A stretch of DNA of 64,000 nucleotides from Cumulibacter manganitolerans (lineage in GTDB: Bacteria; Actinomycetota; Actinomycetes; Mycobacteriales; Antricoccaceae), in the NCBI RefSeq assembly GCF_009602465.1, contig NZ_WBKP01000009.1, positions 39,203 through 103,202 on the forward strand. Direction: 5' to 3'. Shown piece after piece: positions 53,009 to 61,309 of this stretch. Under the pieces are notes generated by a model that had not been told where the DNA came from, searched no databases, and worked only from the letters and a program-made list of their open reading frames with translations. How positions within the stretch are numbered: position 1 is the first letter of the stretch; each line of letters begins with the position of its first letter. A program made the position numbers and the translations under genes.

Positions 53009-56000
53009 ATGTCGCTGAAGAGAACGTTCCTGGAATGGCCGGTCGTGCGCCAGCTCAAGGACGGCGACCTGCTGGGCCGCGGCCCGTCGGTGACGTCGGC
53101 GAAGACGCGCCAGATCACCGCCCGCACCGAGACCGCCGATCGGGTCGTGCAGAGCGTCTGCCCCTACTGCGCCGTCGGCTGCGGGCAGCGCGTCTACGTC
53201 AAGGACGAGAAGGTCATCCAGATCGAGGGCGACCCGGACAGCCCGGTCAGCCGCGGTCGCCTGTGCCCCAAGGGATCGGCGAGCGAGCAGCTGGTCAACC
53301 AGCCCGGGCGCATCACCAAGGTGATGTACCGCCGCCCGTACGGCACCGAGTGGGAGCCGCTGGAGCGCGACACCGCGATCGACATGATCGCCGACCGGTT
53401 CATCGAGGCGCGGCGCGCGCACTGGCAGGACGCCGACGACCAGGGCCGCCCGCTGCGCCGCACGATGGGCATCGCCAGCCTGGGCGGCGCGACGCTCGAC
53501 AACGAAGAGAACTACCTCATCAAGAAGCTGTTCACGGCGGCCGGCGCAATCCAGATCGAGAACCAGGCGCGTATTTGACACAGCGCCACGGTCCCCAGTC
53601 TGGGGTCCTCCTTCGGCCGCGGCGGCGCCACCCAGTACGTGCAAGACCTCTCGAACGCCGACTGCATCGTCATCCAGGGCTCGAACATGGCCGAGTGCCA
53701 CCCGGTCGCCTACCAGTGGGTGACCGAGGCGAAGCTCAAGGGCGCGAAGGTCATCCACGTCGACCCGCGGTTCACCCGCACGTCGGCGACCGCTGACCGG
53801 CACATCCCGATCCGCGCCGGCAGCGACATCGTGCTGCTGGGTGCCCTGATCAACTACGTGCTGCAGAACGACCTCTGGTTCGAGGAGTACGTCCGCCACT
53901 ACACCAACGCCTCGCACCTGATCAACGAGGACTACCGCGACGCCGAGGACCTCGGCGGCCTGTTCTCGGGCTACGACCCGAAGACCGGCCAGTACGACCT
54001 GAGCACGTGGGCCTACCGAGAGCAGAGGGGCGACGGCGACGCGCTGGTCGGCTCCGCCGGCGGCGAGGAGCACGGTGCGTCGCACTCCGCACGGTCCTCG
54101 GGTGACACGCACGGCTCCGGCGGGCCGCCGCTCGAGCACGCCGAGATCGCGACCGACCCGACGCTGCAGGATCCGAGCTGCGTCATGCAGATCCTCCGGC
54201 GGCACTACGCGCGGTACACCCCGGCCATGGTCGCCGACGCCTGCGGCATCAGCGAGGAGGACTTCGGCTATCTGGCCGAGGCGATCACCGCCAACAGCGG
54301 ACGCGACCGCACGACGGCGTTCGTGTACGCGGTGGGCTGGACCCAGCACACGATGGGCGCGCAGTTCATCCGCACGTCCTGCATCCTGCAGCTGCTGCTG
54401 GGCAACATGGGCCGCCCCGGCGGCGGCATCATGGCGCTGCGCGGGCACGCCAGCATCCAGGGCTCGACCGACATCCCCACCCTGTACAACATCCTCCCCG
54501 GCTATCTGCCGGTCCCGATGGTCGGCCAGCACGACACCTGGGCCGAGTACCTCGACGCGGTGGGCTCGAAGAAGCAGAAGGGGTTCTGGGCGAACGCCGA
54601 CACGTACATCGTCAGCCTGATGAAGGCCTGGTGGGGGGACGCAGCGACCGCCGAGAACAACTGGGCGTACGACTATCTGCCGCGGCTCTCCGGCCCGCAC
54701 GGCACCTACCAGACCGTGATGGCGATGCTCGAGGACCAGGTGGACGGCTACTTCGTGCTCGGCCAGAACCCCGCGGTCGGCTCCGCGAACGGTCGCCAGC
54801 AGCGGATGGGGCTCGCCCACCTCAAATGGCTCGTCGTGAAGGACTTCGCGATGATCGAGACCGCCACGTTCTGGAAGGACTCCCCCGAGATCGCGACCGG
54901 TGAGCTCGACACCGAGAAGATCGGCACCGAGGTGTTCTTCATGCCGGCCGCGACCCACGTGGAGAAGTCCGGCACCTTCACCCAGACGCAGCGGATGCTG
55001 CAGTGGCATCACAAGGCGATCGATCCGCCGGACGACGCGCAGAGCGACCTCGAGTTCTTCTACGAGCTCGGCAACCGGATCCGCGACCGGCTGGCCGGCT
55101 CCGACGACCCGCGCGACCGGCCGCTGCTGGACCTCACCTGGGACTACCCGCTCGGCGAGGACGGCGAGATCGATCCCGCCGCAGTGCTGCAGGAGATCAA
55201 CGGACGCACGCTCACCCCGGACGGTGACGGTCAGCTGCTGGACGGCTACACCCAGCTCAAGGCCGACGGATCCACCTCCAGCGGATGCTGGATCTACTCC
55301 GGCGTGTACGCCGGCGGCGTCAACCACTCGGCGAACCGCAAGCCCGGCCGAGAGCAGAACCTGGTCGCGCTCGACTGGGGCTGGGCGTGGCCGATGAACC
55401 GCCGCATCCTGTACAACCGGGCGTCGGCCGATCCCGAGGGCAGGCCCTGGAGCGAGCGCAAGAAGTACGTCTACTGGGACGCCGAGCAGGGCAAGTGGGT
55501 CGGCCCCGACGTCCCGGACTTCCCGGGCGACAAGGCGCCGTCCTACCGGCCCGCGGCGGGCACCGGGGGGCCTGACGGGCTGGCCGGGGACGACCCGTTC
55601 ATCATGCAGTCCGACGGGAAGGGCTGGCTGTTCACGCCCAAGGGCATGGTCGACGGGCCGCTGCCCACGCACTACGAGCCGCAGGAGAGCCCGGTACGCA
55701 ACCCGCTGTACGGGCAGCAGCAGAGCCCCGCGCGGCGGGTCTTCCCCCGCAAGGACAACCTGTGGAGCCCGTCGGCCGGTGAGCCGGGTGCGGACGTGTA
55801 CCCGTACGTGTTCACGACGTACCGCCTCACCGAGCACCACACGGCGGGCGGCATGAGCCGCTTCCTGCCCTACCTGTCCGAGCTGCAGCCCGAGCTGTTC
55901 TGCGAGGTCTCCCCCGAGCTCGCCGCCGAGCGCGGCCTCGAGCACAACGGGTGGGCGACGATCGTCTCGCCACGGACCGCGATCGAGGCACGGGTGATGG

Positions 56001-56302
56001 TCACCGACCGGATGACGCCGCTGACCGTCGGCGGCCATCGGGTGCACCAGATCGGGCTGCCGTACCACTGGGGCGTCGGCAAGCAGGCCGTCGTCTCCGG
56101 CGATGCCGCGAACGACCTGCTCGGCGTGGCGCTCGACCCCAACGTGCAGATCCAGGAGAGCAAGGCCGGCTCCTGCGACATCCGCCCGGGGCGCCGGCCC
56201 CGGGGACCGAAGCTGTTGCAGCTCGTCGAGGAGTACCAGTCGCGGGCCGGCAGCACCGTGATGACCGGCAACGAGCTGCTCACCGAGGAAGGACCACGCT
56301 GA
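53009..56302 (+). CDS. fdh: formate dehydrogenase alpha subunit, selenoprotein (UGA-encoded Sec190)
   Basis: One 1097-residue molybdopterin enzyme read through an in-frame TGA at 53576-53578. Residues 51, 54, 58 and 86 are the [4Fe-4S] cysteines (CPYCAVGC and LCPKG). The context NQARI-Sec-HSATVPSLGSSFGRGG is exactly where FDH-N/O enzymes carry Sec as the molybdenum/tungsten ligand. The frame continues without a stop through HPVAYQWVTEAKLKGAKVI and AGSDIVLLGALINYVL to the C-terminal FSPSAGEPGADVYP-like molydopterin-binding segments. It oxidises formate to CO2. ATG 53009 follows GAGAGG; GTG 53000 is three codons earlier. No twin-arginine signal is visible. It overlaps the beta subunit gene by one base. 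Automatic annotation would split it into two genes. Confidence 0.95.
53576..53608 (+). promoter_or_regulatory. SECIS element (UGA codon and hairpin)
   Basis: Counting the U of UGA as 1, the hairpin has GG at 15-16, an unpaired U at 17, a 5-bp stem CCCCA/UGGGG (18-22 with 26-30), and the loop GUC at 23-25. The outer GG pairs with CC across a U-U mismatch. E. coli fdhF has the same landmarks: GG at 15-16, bulged U17, and G23 and U24 in the loop, which SelB contacts. The base pairing and offsets are read directly; SelB recognition is inferred. Confidence 0.9.
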
Positions 56303-57261
56303 TGGGCTGGCACGAGCAGCTGTCCGGGCCGACCGACCCGGCCGCCGACGCGGGCTGGGGCGCCTCGGCCGAGCCCCGCAAGGGCTTCTTCACCGACACG
56401 TCGATCTGCATCGGCTGCAAGGCCTGCGAGGTCGCCTGCAAGGAGTGGAACCTGCTGCCGGAGGACGGCCTGGATCTGCTCGGGACCAGCTACGACAACA
56501 CCGGCGCGCTCGGCGCGACGACCTGGCGGCACGTGGCCTTCATCGAGCAGCCGGCGGACCGGATCGCCGAGGCCCGCGCCTCGGGTGCCGCGCTCGTCGA
56601 CCTCGGGATGCCCAGCGTCGGGCCGCCGACCACCGCCGAGGCCGGCGCCGTGACGGCCGACGTGCCGGACTTCCGCTGGCTGATGTCCTCGGACGTCTGC
56701 AAGCACTGCACCCACGCCGGCTGCCTCGACGTCTGCCCGACGGGGGCGCTGTTCCGCACCGAGCACGGCACCGTCGTCGTCCAGTCCGACGTCTGCAACG
56801 GCTGCGGCTACTGCGTCCCGGCGTGCCCGTTCGGCGTGATCGAACGCCGCTCTCCGCTACCGGACCAGACCTCCGCCGAGCGCGTCGGCATCGCCCAGAA
56901 GTGCACCCTCTGCTACGACCGCCTCGACTCCGGCCTCACCCCCGCCTGCGCGAAGGCCTGCCCCACGACATCCATCAAGTTCGGCGACCTCGACGAGATG
57001 CGGGCCGCGGCGCAGGAGCGCGTGACGGCGCTGCACGCGCAGGGCCTGACCGAGGCGCGGGTGTACGGCGGCAACGACAACGACGGCGTCGGCGGCACCG
57101 GCTCGGTGTTCCTGCTGCTCGACGAGCCCGAGGTCTACGGGCTTCCGCCGGACCCGCAGGTGCCGACCTCCCGGCTCCCGCAGATGTTCCGCAGCGCGGG
57201 GATCGCGGCCAGCGGCATGCTGGCGGCAGCGGCGCTGGCCTTCCTGGGAGGACGGCGATGA
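56302..57261 (+). CDS. formate dehydrogenase beta (Fe-S) subunit
   Basis: A 319-residue ferredoxin-like electron-transfer subunit. Four cysteine groups can hold four [4Fe-4S] clusters: CIGCKACEVACKEW (about residue 37), CKHCTHAGCLDVCPTGAL, CNGCGYCVPACPFG, and CTLCYDR with ACAKACPTTSI. A C-terminal hydrophobic helix (AGIAASGMLAAAALAFLGG) probably anchors it in the membrane, as in FdnH. It passes electrons from the alpha subunit to the NrfD-like membrane subunit. The start overlaps the alpha-subunit stop (TGATG) and the end overlaps the next gene (ATGA). Confidence 0.95.
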   Translation: MGWHEQLSGPTDPAADAGWGASAEPRKGFFTDTSICIGCKACEVACKEWNLLPEDGLDLLGTSYDNTGALGATTWRHVAFIEQPADRIAEARASGAALVDLGMPSVGPPTTAEAGAVTADVPDFRWLMSSDVCKHCTHAGCLDVCPTGALFRTEHGTVVVQSDVCNGCGYCVPACPFGVIERRSPLPDQTSAERVGIAQKCTLCYDRLDSGLTPACAKACPTTSIKFGDLDEMRAAAQERVTALHAQGLTEARVYGGNDNDGVGGTGSVFLLLDEPEVYGLPPDPQVPTSRLPQMFRSAGIAASGMLAAAALAFLGGRR

Positions 57262-58331
57262 CCCTGAGCCCCTTCGACTCCGACCGTGGTCCCGAGCTGC
57301 CGCGCGGAGGTCGCCGCGGCAAGAAGGACCGCCGCCGCGCCGACCCGAACGCGACCGTGCCCGAGGCCCGGTTCTCCAGCTACTACGGGCACCAGATCGT
57401 CAAGCCGGCGCCCTGGGGGCACGAGATCCCGGCGTACTTCTTCCTCGGCGGTGTGGCGGCCGGCTCCGGGCTGATCGGGGCGCTCGCCCACGGCAAGGGC
57501 CTGGGCACCCTCCGGCGCAACAGCCGCTACTCGGCGCTCGGCGCGGTGGCGCTCTCCGGCGCGACGCTGATCGCCGACCTGGGGCGGCCCGAACGCTTCG
57601 TGAACATGCTGCGCACCGTCAAGCTCACCTCGCCGATGTCGGTCGGGACCTGGATCTTCTCGGCGTTCAGCGCGAGCTCGGGGCTGGCGGTGGCCGCCGA
57701 GGCGGCGTCCGCGCTGGGCATCGGCAGTGGCCGCTCGGGCGCCGGCAGGGCGGTCGGCAAGGCCCTGGCCGTCGCCGGGCCGCTGGCGAGCATCGGCAGC
57801 GCCGCGTTCTCGGCGCCGCTCGCGTCGTACACCGCCGTCCTGGCCAGCGACACAGCGACGCCGCTGTGGCACGAGAGCTACCGCGAGCTGCCGTTCGTGT
57901 TCACCGGCTCGGCGCTCGCCGCGTCGTCCGGCCTGGCGATGCTCACTACTCCCGCGGCGCAGACCGCGGAGGTCAGGCGGCTCGCCGTGCTCGGGGCGGC
58001 TGCCGACACGGCGGCTTTCCACCTGATGAAGCACCGCCTGGGCCAGCTGGCCGAGCCGCTCGAGAGGGGCCGGCCGGGGACGCTGGCGAAGGCCGCGACC
58101 GCGCTCACCGCGGCCGGAGCGGCCGGCACGGCGCTGTTCGGACGCAGCCGGCTCGGGTCCGCGCTCAGCGGGCTCGCGCTGATGGCCGGCTCCGCGGCCA
58201 CCCGGTTCGCCGTCGTCGAGGCCGGCATCGAGTCGGCGAAGGACCCGAAGTACACCGTGATCAGCCAGAAGGCGAGGCTCGCCGCCCGGCGGGCGTCGGG
58301 ACGGGTCACGGACTCGATCGTCACCGCGTAG
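57258..58331 (+). CDS. nrfD: NrfD/PsrC-type membrane subunit
   Basis: A 357-residue polytopic protein. After a basic, disordered N-terminus (RGGRRGKKDRRRADPN) come IPAYFFLGGVAAGSGLIGAL, ADLGRPERFVNMLRTVKLTS, PMSVGTWIFSAFSASSGLAV and PLASYTAVLASDTATPLWHE, all conserved in the NrfD/PsrC family; about eight helices are expected. It replaces the cytochrome b subunit of E. coli FDH-N and should hand electrons to menaquinone. It overlaps the beta-subunit gene by 4 bp. Confidence 0.93.
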   Translation: MTLSPFDSDRGPELPRGGRRGKKDRRRADPNATVPEARFSSYYGHQIVKPAPWGHEIPAYFFLGGVAAGSGLIGALAHGKGLGTLRRNSRYSALGAVALSGATLIADLGRPERFVNMLRTVKLTSPMSVGTWIFSAFSASSGLAVAAEAASALGIGSGRSGAGRAVGKALAVAGPLASIGSAAFSAPLASYTAVLASDTATPLWHESYRELPFVFTGSALAASSGLAMLTTPAAQTAEVRRLAVLGAAADTAAFHLMKHRLGQLAEPLERGRPGTLAKAATALTAAGAAGTALFGRSRLGSALSGLALMAGSAATRFAVVEAGIESAKDPKYTVISQKARLAARRASGRVTDSIVTA

Positions 58332-58360
58332 CAACGCCCGCCACACCTCAGGAGGACACC

Positions 58361-59659
58361 ATGACCAGCCCCGACTCCTCCGCACGGCCGACCGGGAACC
58401 GGTGGCTGATCCTCGTCGCCGCCATCCTGCTGCAGCTCGCCCTCGGCGCGGTGTACGCGTGGAGCGTGTTCTCCAAGGCGCTGAAGGAGCCGCAGGCCTT
58501 CGGCTGGAGCGCGGCGCAGGCCGCGGTGCCGTTCACCGTCTGTATCGGCATGATCTTCGTCGGCTCGTACGTCGGCGGCCTCATCCAGGACCGCAAGGGA
58601 CCGCGGCTGGTGGCGCTGGTCGGCGGCGTCATCTACTCGGTCGGCGTCATCCTCGCCTCCTTCGCCCAGACCAAGGACTCCCTGTGGCTGCTGGTGCTGG
58701 GCTACGGCGTCCTCGGCGGCTTCGGCCTGGGGATGGGCTACATCGTGCCGATCGCCATGCTGCAGAAATGGTTCCCCGACAAGCCGGGCCTGATCACCGG
58801 TCTGGCGGTGGGCGGCTTCGGCTTCGGCGCGGTCATCACCGCGCCCCTCGGGCAGGCCCTCATCGACAACGACCCGTCGGTCCCCACCAAGGCGTTCCTG
58901 CCCCTCGGCATCGGGTACCTGGTCGCGGTGCTGATCGGCGGCAGCTTCTTCCGTAACCCGCCGGCCGGCTACCGGCCGCCGGGCGCGCCCCTGCCTGCCG
59001 CCGACGAGCCGGCGGCACCGGCCGCGGACGCGACGACGCCGCCGGTCGCGGTGACCACGGACTACACCACCGCGCAGGCGCTGCGCACACCGCAGTGGTA
59101 CCTGCTCACCGCCATCCTCACCCTCAGCGTGGTCGCCGGCATCTCGTTCATCGGCGTCGCGGCCAGCAGCATGACCGACGTCGCGGGGATGTCGGCCGCG
59201 GGGGCCGCCACCCTCGTCGGCGTGCTCGGGCTGTTCAACGGCGGAGGCCGCATCTTCTGGGGCTGGATCTCCGACAAGATCGGCAAGATGCCGGCGTTCA
59301 TGGGAATCCTCGGCATCCAGGGCGTGTGCCTGCTGATCCTCCCGCACGCGAGCAACGCGGTGCTGTTCGCGATTCTCGCGGCCGCCATCTACACCTGCTA
59401 CGGCGGCGGCTTCGGCACCATGCCCTCGACGGCGGGCCGGTTCTTCGGCGTGACGAACGCGGGCGCGATCTACGGCCTGATGCTGATCGCCTGGTCCATC
59501 GGCGGCGTCATCGGCCCCACCGTCATCACCAAGATCATCGGCGCCGAGAAGGCGTACACCGCGGGCTTCACCGTCGTCGGGATCATCGCGCTCGCCGGCA
59601 TCCTGCTCACTCTGGTCACCAAGCCGCACCGCAAGGTGGAGGTCGCCGAGAAGGTCTAG
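58361..59659 (+). CDS. OFA-family MFS carrier (oxalate/formate antiporter type)
   Basis: A 432-residue 12-helix MFS protein. LQLALGAVYAWSVFSKAL at the start, the DRKGPRLVALVGGVIYSVGV loop, GFGLGMGYIVPIAMLQKWFP, and GFGTMPSTAGRFFGVTNAGA in helix 11 identify the oxalate:formate antiporter family, whose members also move other organic acids. Next to formate dehydrogenase it may import formate or oxalate; this is inferred. ATG 58361 has an ideal AGGAGGA site, 29 bp after nrfD. The last 24 codons are duplicated at 60085-60156. Confidence 0.9.
   Translation: MTSPDSSARPTGNRWLILVAAILLQLALGAVYAWSVFSKALKEPQAFGWSAAQAAVPFTVCIGMIFVGSYVGGLIQDRKGPRLVALVGGVIYSVGVILASFAQTKDSLWLLVLGYGVLGGFGLGMGYIVPIAMLQKWFPDKPGLITGLAVGGFGFGAVITAPLGQALIDNDPSVPTKAFLPLGIGYLVAVLIGGSFFRNPPAGYRPPGAPLPAADEPAAPAADATTPPVAVTTDYTTAQALRTPQWYLLTAILTLSVVAGISFIGVAASSMTDVAGMSAAGAATLVGVLGLFNGGGRIFWGWISDKIGKMPAFMGILGIQGVCLLILPHASNAVLFAILAAAIYTCYGGGFGTMPSTAGRFFGVTNAGAIYGLMLIAWSIGGVIGPTVITKIIGAEKAYTAGFTVVGIIALAGILLTLVTKPHRKVEVAEKV
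59588..59659. repeat. 72-bp direct repeat, copy 1 (3' end of the MFS gene)
   Basis: Identical to 60085-60156 except for one T/C difference at the 24th base. This copy is the functional end of the carrier gene including its TAG. The two copies are 497 bp apart and bracket two family A palindromes. Confidence 0.95.
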
Positions 59660-59705
59660 GTGGACACCAAGCCGCCGACAACCCGCGACACCCGAGCCCC
59701 TGAAC

Positions 59706-59816
59706 GGTCGTCGAGCGAGCCGGAGCCGCTAGGCGCAGGCGACGCCGAGACGTCGTACGGCCAACTGTCGACTTGCGGCGTCTCGACGTCGCTCGTTCCT
59801 CGCTCGCTCGACGACC
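59706..59816. repeat. 111-bp palindromic element, family A copy 2
   Basis: Outer arms GGTCGTCGAGCGAG and CTCGCTCGACGACC, inner arms around GACGCCGAGACGTC and GGCGTCTCGACGTC, and a GTACGGCCAACTGTCGACTTG apex form a long hairpin. It is followed by CATGTAAAACACGCGCGCGACC, which recurs in changed form after copy 3. Confidence 0.9.
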
Positions 59817-59928
59817 ATGTAAAACACGCGCGCGACCGTGGACTCCCTCGACGAGCGTGGAACGCGCCGACGACCACTGCAAGCCGCGACGCCGAGGCAC
59901 CCGTACGGTCGTCGGGCCGCCTCCACAC

Positions 59929-60039
59929 GGTCGTCGAGCGAGCCGGAGCCGCTAGGCGCAAGCGACGTCGAGACGTCGTACGGCCAACTGTCGACTTGCG
60001 ACGTCTCGACGTCGCTCGTTCCTCGCTCGCTCGACGACC
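59929..60039. repeat. 111-bp palindromic element, family A copy 3
   Basis: Nearly identical to copy 2, in the same orientation, but with GACGTCGAGACGTC and GACGTCTCGACGTC as fully complementary inner arms. Between copies 2 and 3 are shorter scraps (GTCGTCGGGCC, CCTCGACGAGCGTG) of the same family. No gene is recognised in 59660-60152. Confidence 0.9.
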
Positions 60040-60084
60040 GTGTAAACACACGCGCGCGACCGTGGGGCGCTCGACGACCGTGGG

Positions 60085-60156
60085 GCGCTCGCCGGCATCC
60101 TGCTCACCCTGGTCACCAAGCCGCACCGCAAGGTGGAGGTCGCCGAGAAGGTCTAG
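60085..60156 (+). pseudogene. duplicated 3' end of the OFA carrier gene
   Basis: A 72-bp copy of the last 24 codons of the carrier (ALAGILLTLVTKPHRKVEVA and so on), ending in TAG. This TAG interlocks with the selD stop (CTAG, 60153-60156), the tight arrangement expected for the original gene border. It therefore looks like the ancestral end of the carrier, displaced by insertion of the repeat-bearing segment. The left border carries ACCGTGGGGCGCTCG twice in tandem. Confidence 0.85.
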
Positions 60157-61145
60157 CGGACGACGAGGGTGGTGCCGTCGGCGTACGCCGGGACGAGCTC
60201 GCCGATCACCGGGGCGCCGGGGACCTCTCCGGCGATCAGCAGGCCGCCGGAGGTCTGCGCGTCCGCGAGCAGCACCAGCTCGAGCTCGTCGGCGCCGTCG
60301 GCAGCGAGGTGCGGGCGGACCCAGTCGAGGTTGCGCCGCGACCCGCCCGGCACGTACCCGTCCGCGAGCGAGGCGCGGACGCCGTCGAGCACCGGCACGG
60401 CCGCCCGATCGAGCACCGCGGTGACGCCGGAGGCGCGCGCCATCTTGTGCAGGTGCCCCAGCAGACCGAACCCGGTCACGTCGGTGGCGGCCTGGACTCC
60501 GGCGTCCAACGCGGCCCGCGCCGCCGCGGCGTTCAGCGTCGTCATCGTGGCGACCGCCTCGTCGAACACCTCACCGGTGGCCTTGTGCCGGTTGTTGAGG
60601 ACGCCGACCCCGATCGGCTTGGTCAGCGACAGCGGCAACCCGGCACGCGCCGCATCGTTGCGCATCAGCCGGTCCGGGTCGCCGACGCCGGTCACGGCCA
60701 GGCCGTACGTCGGCTCGGGCGAGTCGATCGAGTGGCCGCCGGCCAGCGGGCAGCCGGCCTCGCGGGCCACGTCGAGCCCGCCGCGCAGCACCTCGCTCGC
60801 GAGCTCGCCCGAGAGGATCTCCCGCGGCCAGCCGAGCAGGTTGATCGCCAGCACCGGCGTCCCGCCCATCGCGTAGATGTCCGAGAGGGCGTTGGCGGCG
60901 GCGACCCGGCCCCAGTCGTAGGGGTCGTCGACGACCGGCGTGAAGAAGTCGGCGGTGGACAGCACCGCGGTGCCGCCCTCGATCCGCACGGCCGCCGCGT
61001 CGTCCCCGTGGTCCAGCCCGACCACGAGCGTCGGCCAGTCGCCGCCGGTCAGGCCGCGCACCATCTCCTCGAGATCGCCCGGGGGGATCTTGCAGGCGCA
61101 ACCGCCGCCGTGCGCCAGCTGCGTCAGCCGCACTGTTTGGGTCAT
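60153..61145 (-). CDS. selD: selenide, water dikinase
   Basis: A 330-residue enzyme making selenophosphate from selenide and ATP, the selenium donor for Sec-tRNA. The N-terminus has the catalytic Cys16 and Lys19 in HGGGCACKI, equivalent to Cys17 and Lys20 of E. coli; some homologues have Sec here, this one does not. Metal/ATP-binding segments are LDHGDDAAAVRI, LSTADFFTPVVDDPYDWG, NALSDIYAMGGTP and GGHSIDSPEPTYGLAVTG. ATG 61145 is preferred to GTG 61154. It runs opposite to the rest of the sel genes and starts 41 bp from tRNA-Sec. Confidence 0.97.
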   Translation of the reverse strand: MTQTVRLTQLAHGGGCACKIPPGDLEEMVRGLTGGDWPTLVVGLDHGDDAAAVRIEGGTAVLSTADFFTPVVDDPYDWGRVAAANALSDIYAMGGTPVLAINLLGWPREILSGELASEVLRGGLDVAREAGCPLAGGHSIDSPEPTYGLAVTGVGDPDRLMRNDAARAGLPLSLTKPIGVGVLNNRHKATGEVFDEAVATMTTLNAAAARAALDAGVQAATDVTGFGLLGHLHKMARASGVTAVLDRAAVPVLDGVRASLADGYVPGGSRRNLDWVRPHLAADGADELELVLLADAQTSGGLLIAGEVPGAPVIGELVPAYADGTTLVVR

Positions 61146-61186
61146 GGGCCCCACCCTAGGCCGCGGCCGACCGCTACGGTGAGGGA

Positions 61187-61282
61187 GGAAGCGTATGGGT
61201 TCCTGGTGGGCCCCCCGGTCTTCAAAACCGGTGAGGCCGAGTAGCTCGGCCTGGCGGGTTCGATTCCCGTCCGCTTCCGCCA
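61187..61282 (+). tRNA. selC: selenocysteine tRNA, anticodon UCA
   Basis: A 96-base tRNA with encoded CCA. The acceptor GGAAGCG pairs with CGCTTCC before GCCA. The anticodon arm is CCGGT / ACCGG with the loop CTTCAAA, giving anticodon TCA. The long variable arm is GGCCGAG / CTCGGCC with a TAG loop, and the T loop is GGTTCGATTCC. The long variable arm, UCA anticodon and extended D arm are specific to tRNA-Sec, which is charged with Ser and converted by SelA. It sits between selD and selA. Confidence 0.97.
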
Positions 61283-61309
61283 GGCTTTCCAGCGAAGGTG
61301 GAGGTGCTC

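Noticed and set aside
53576..53638. Frameshift or nonsense mutation splitting formate dehydrogenase
   Set aside because: The frame is intact on both sides, the TGA is at the known Sec position, a SECIS hairpin follows, and selA, selB, selC and selD are adjacent.
52841..56068. A 1075-codon open frame antisense to formate dehydrogenase
   Set aside because: It is a high-GC shadow with low-complexity Arg/Val/Gly-rich composition; the plus strand encodes a clear enzyme.
59724..60049. Short frames in the gap between the carrier and selD
   Set aside because: They consist of family A palindromes read as codons; no ribosome site and no recognisable domain.
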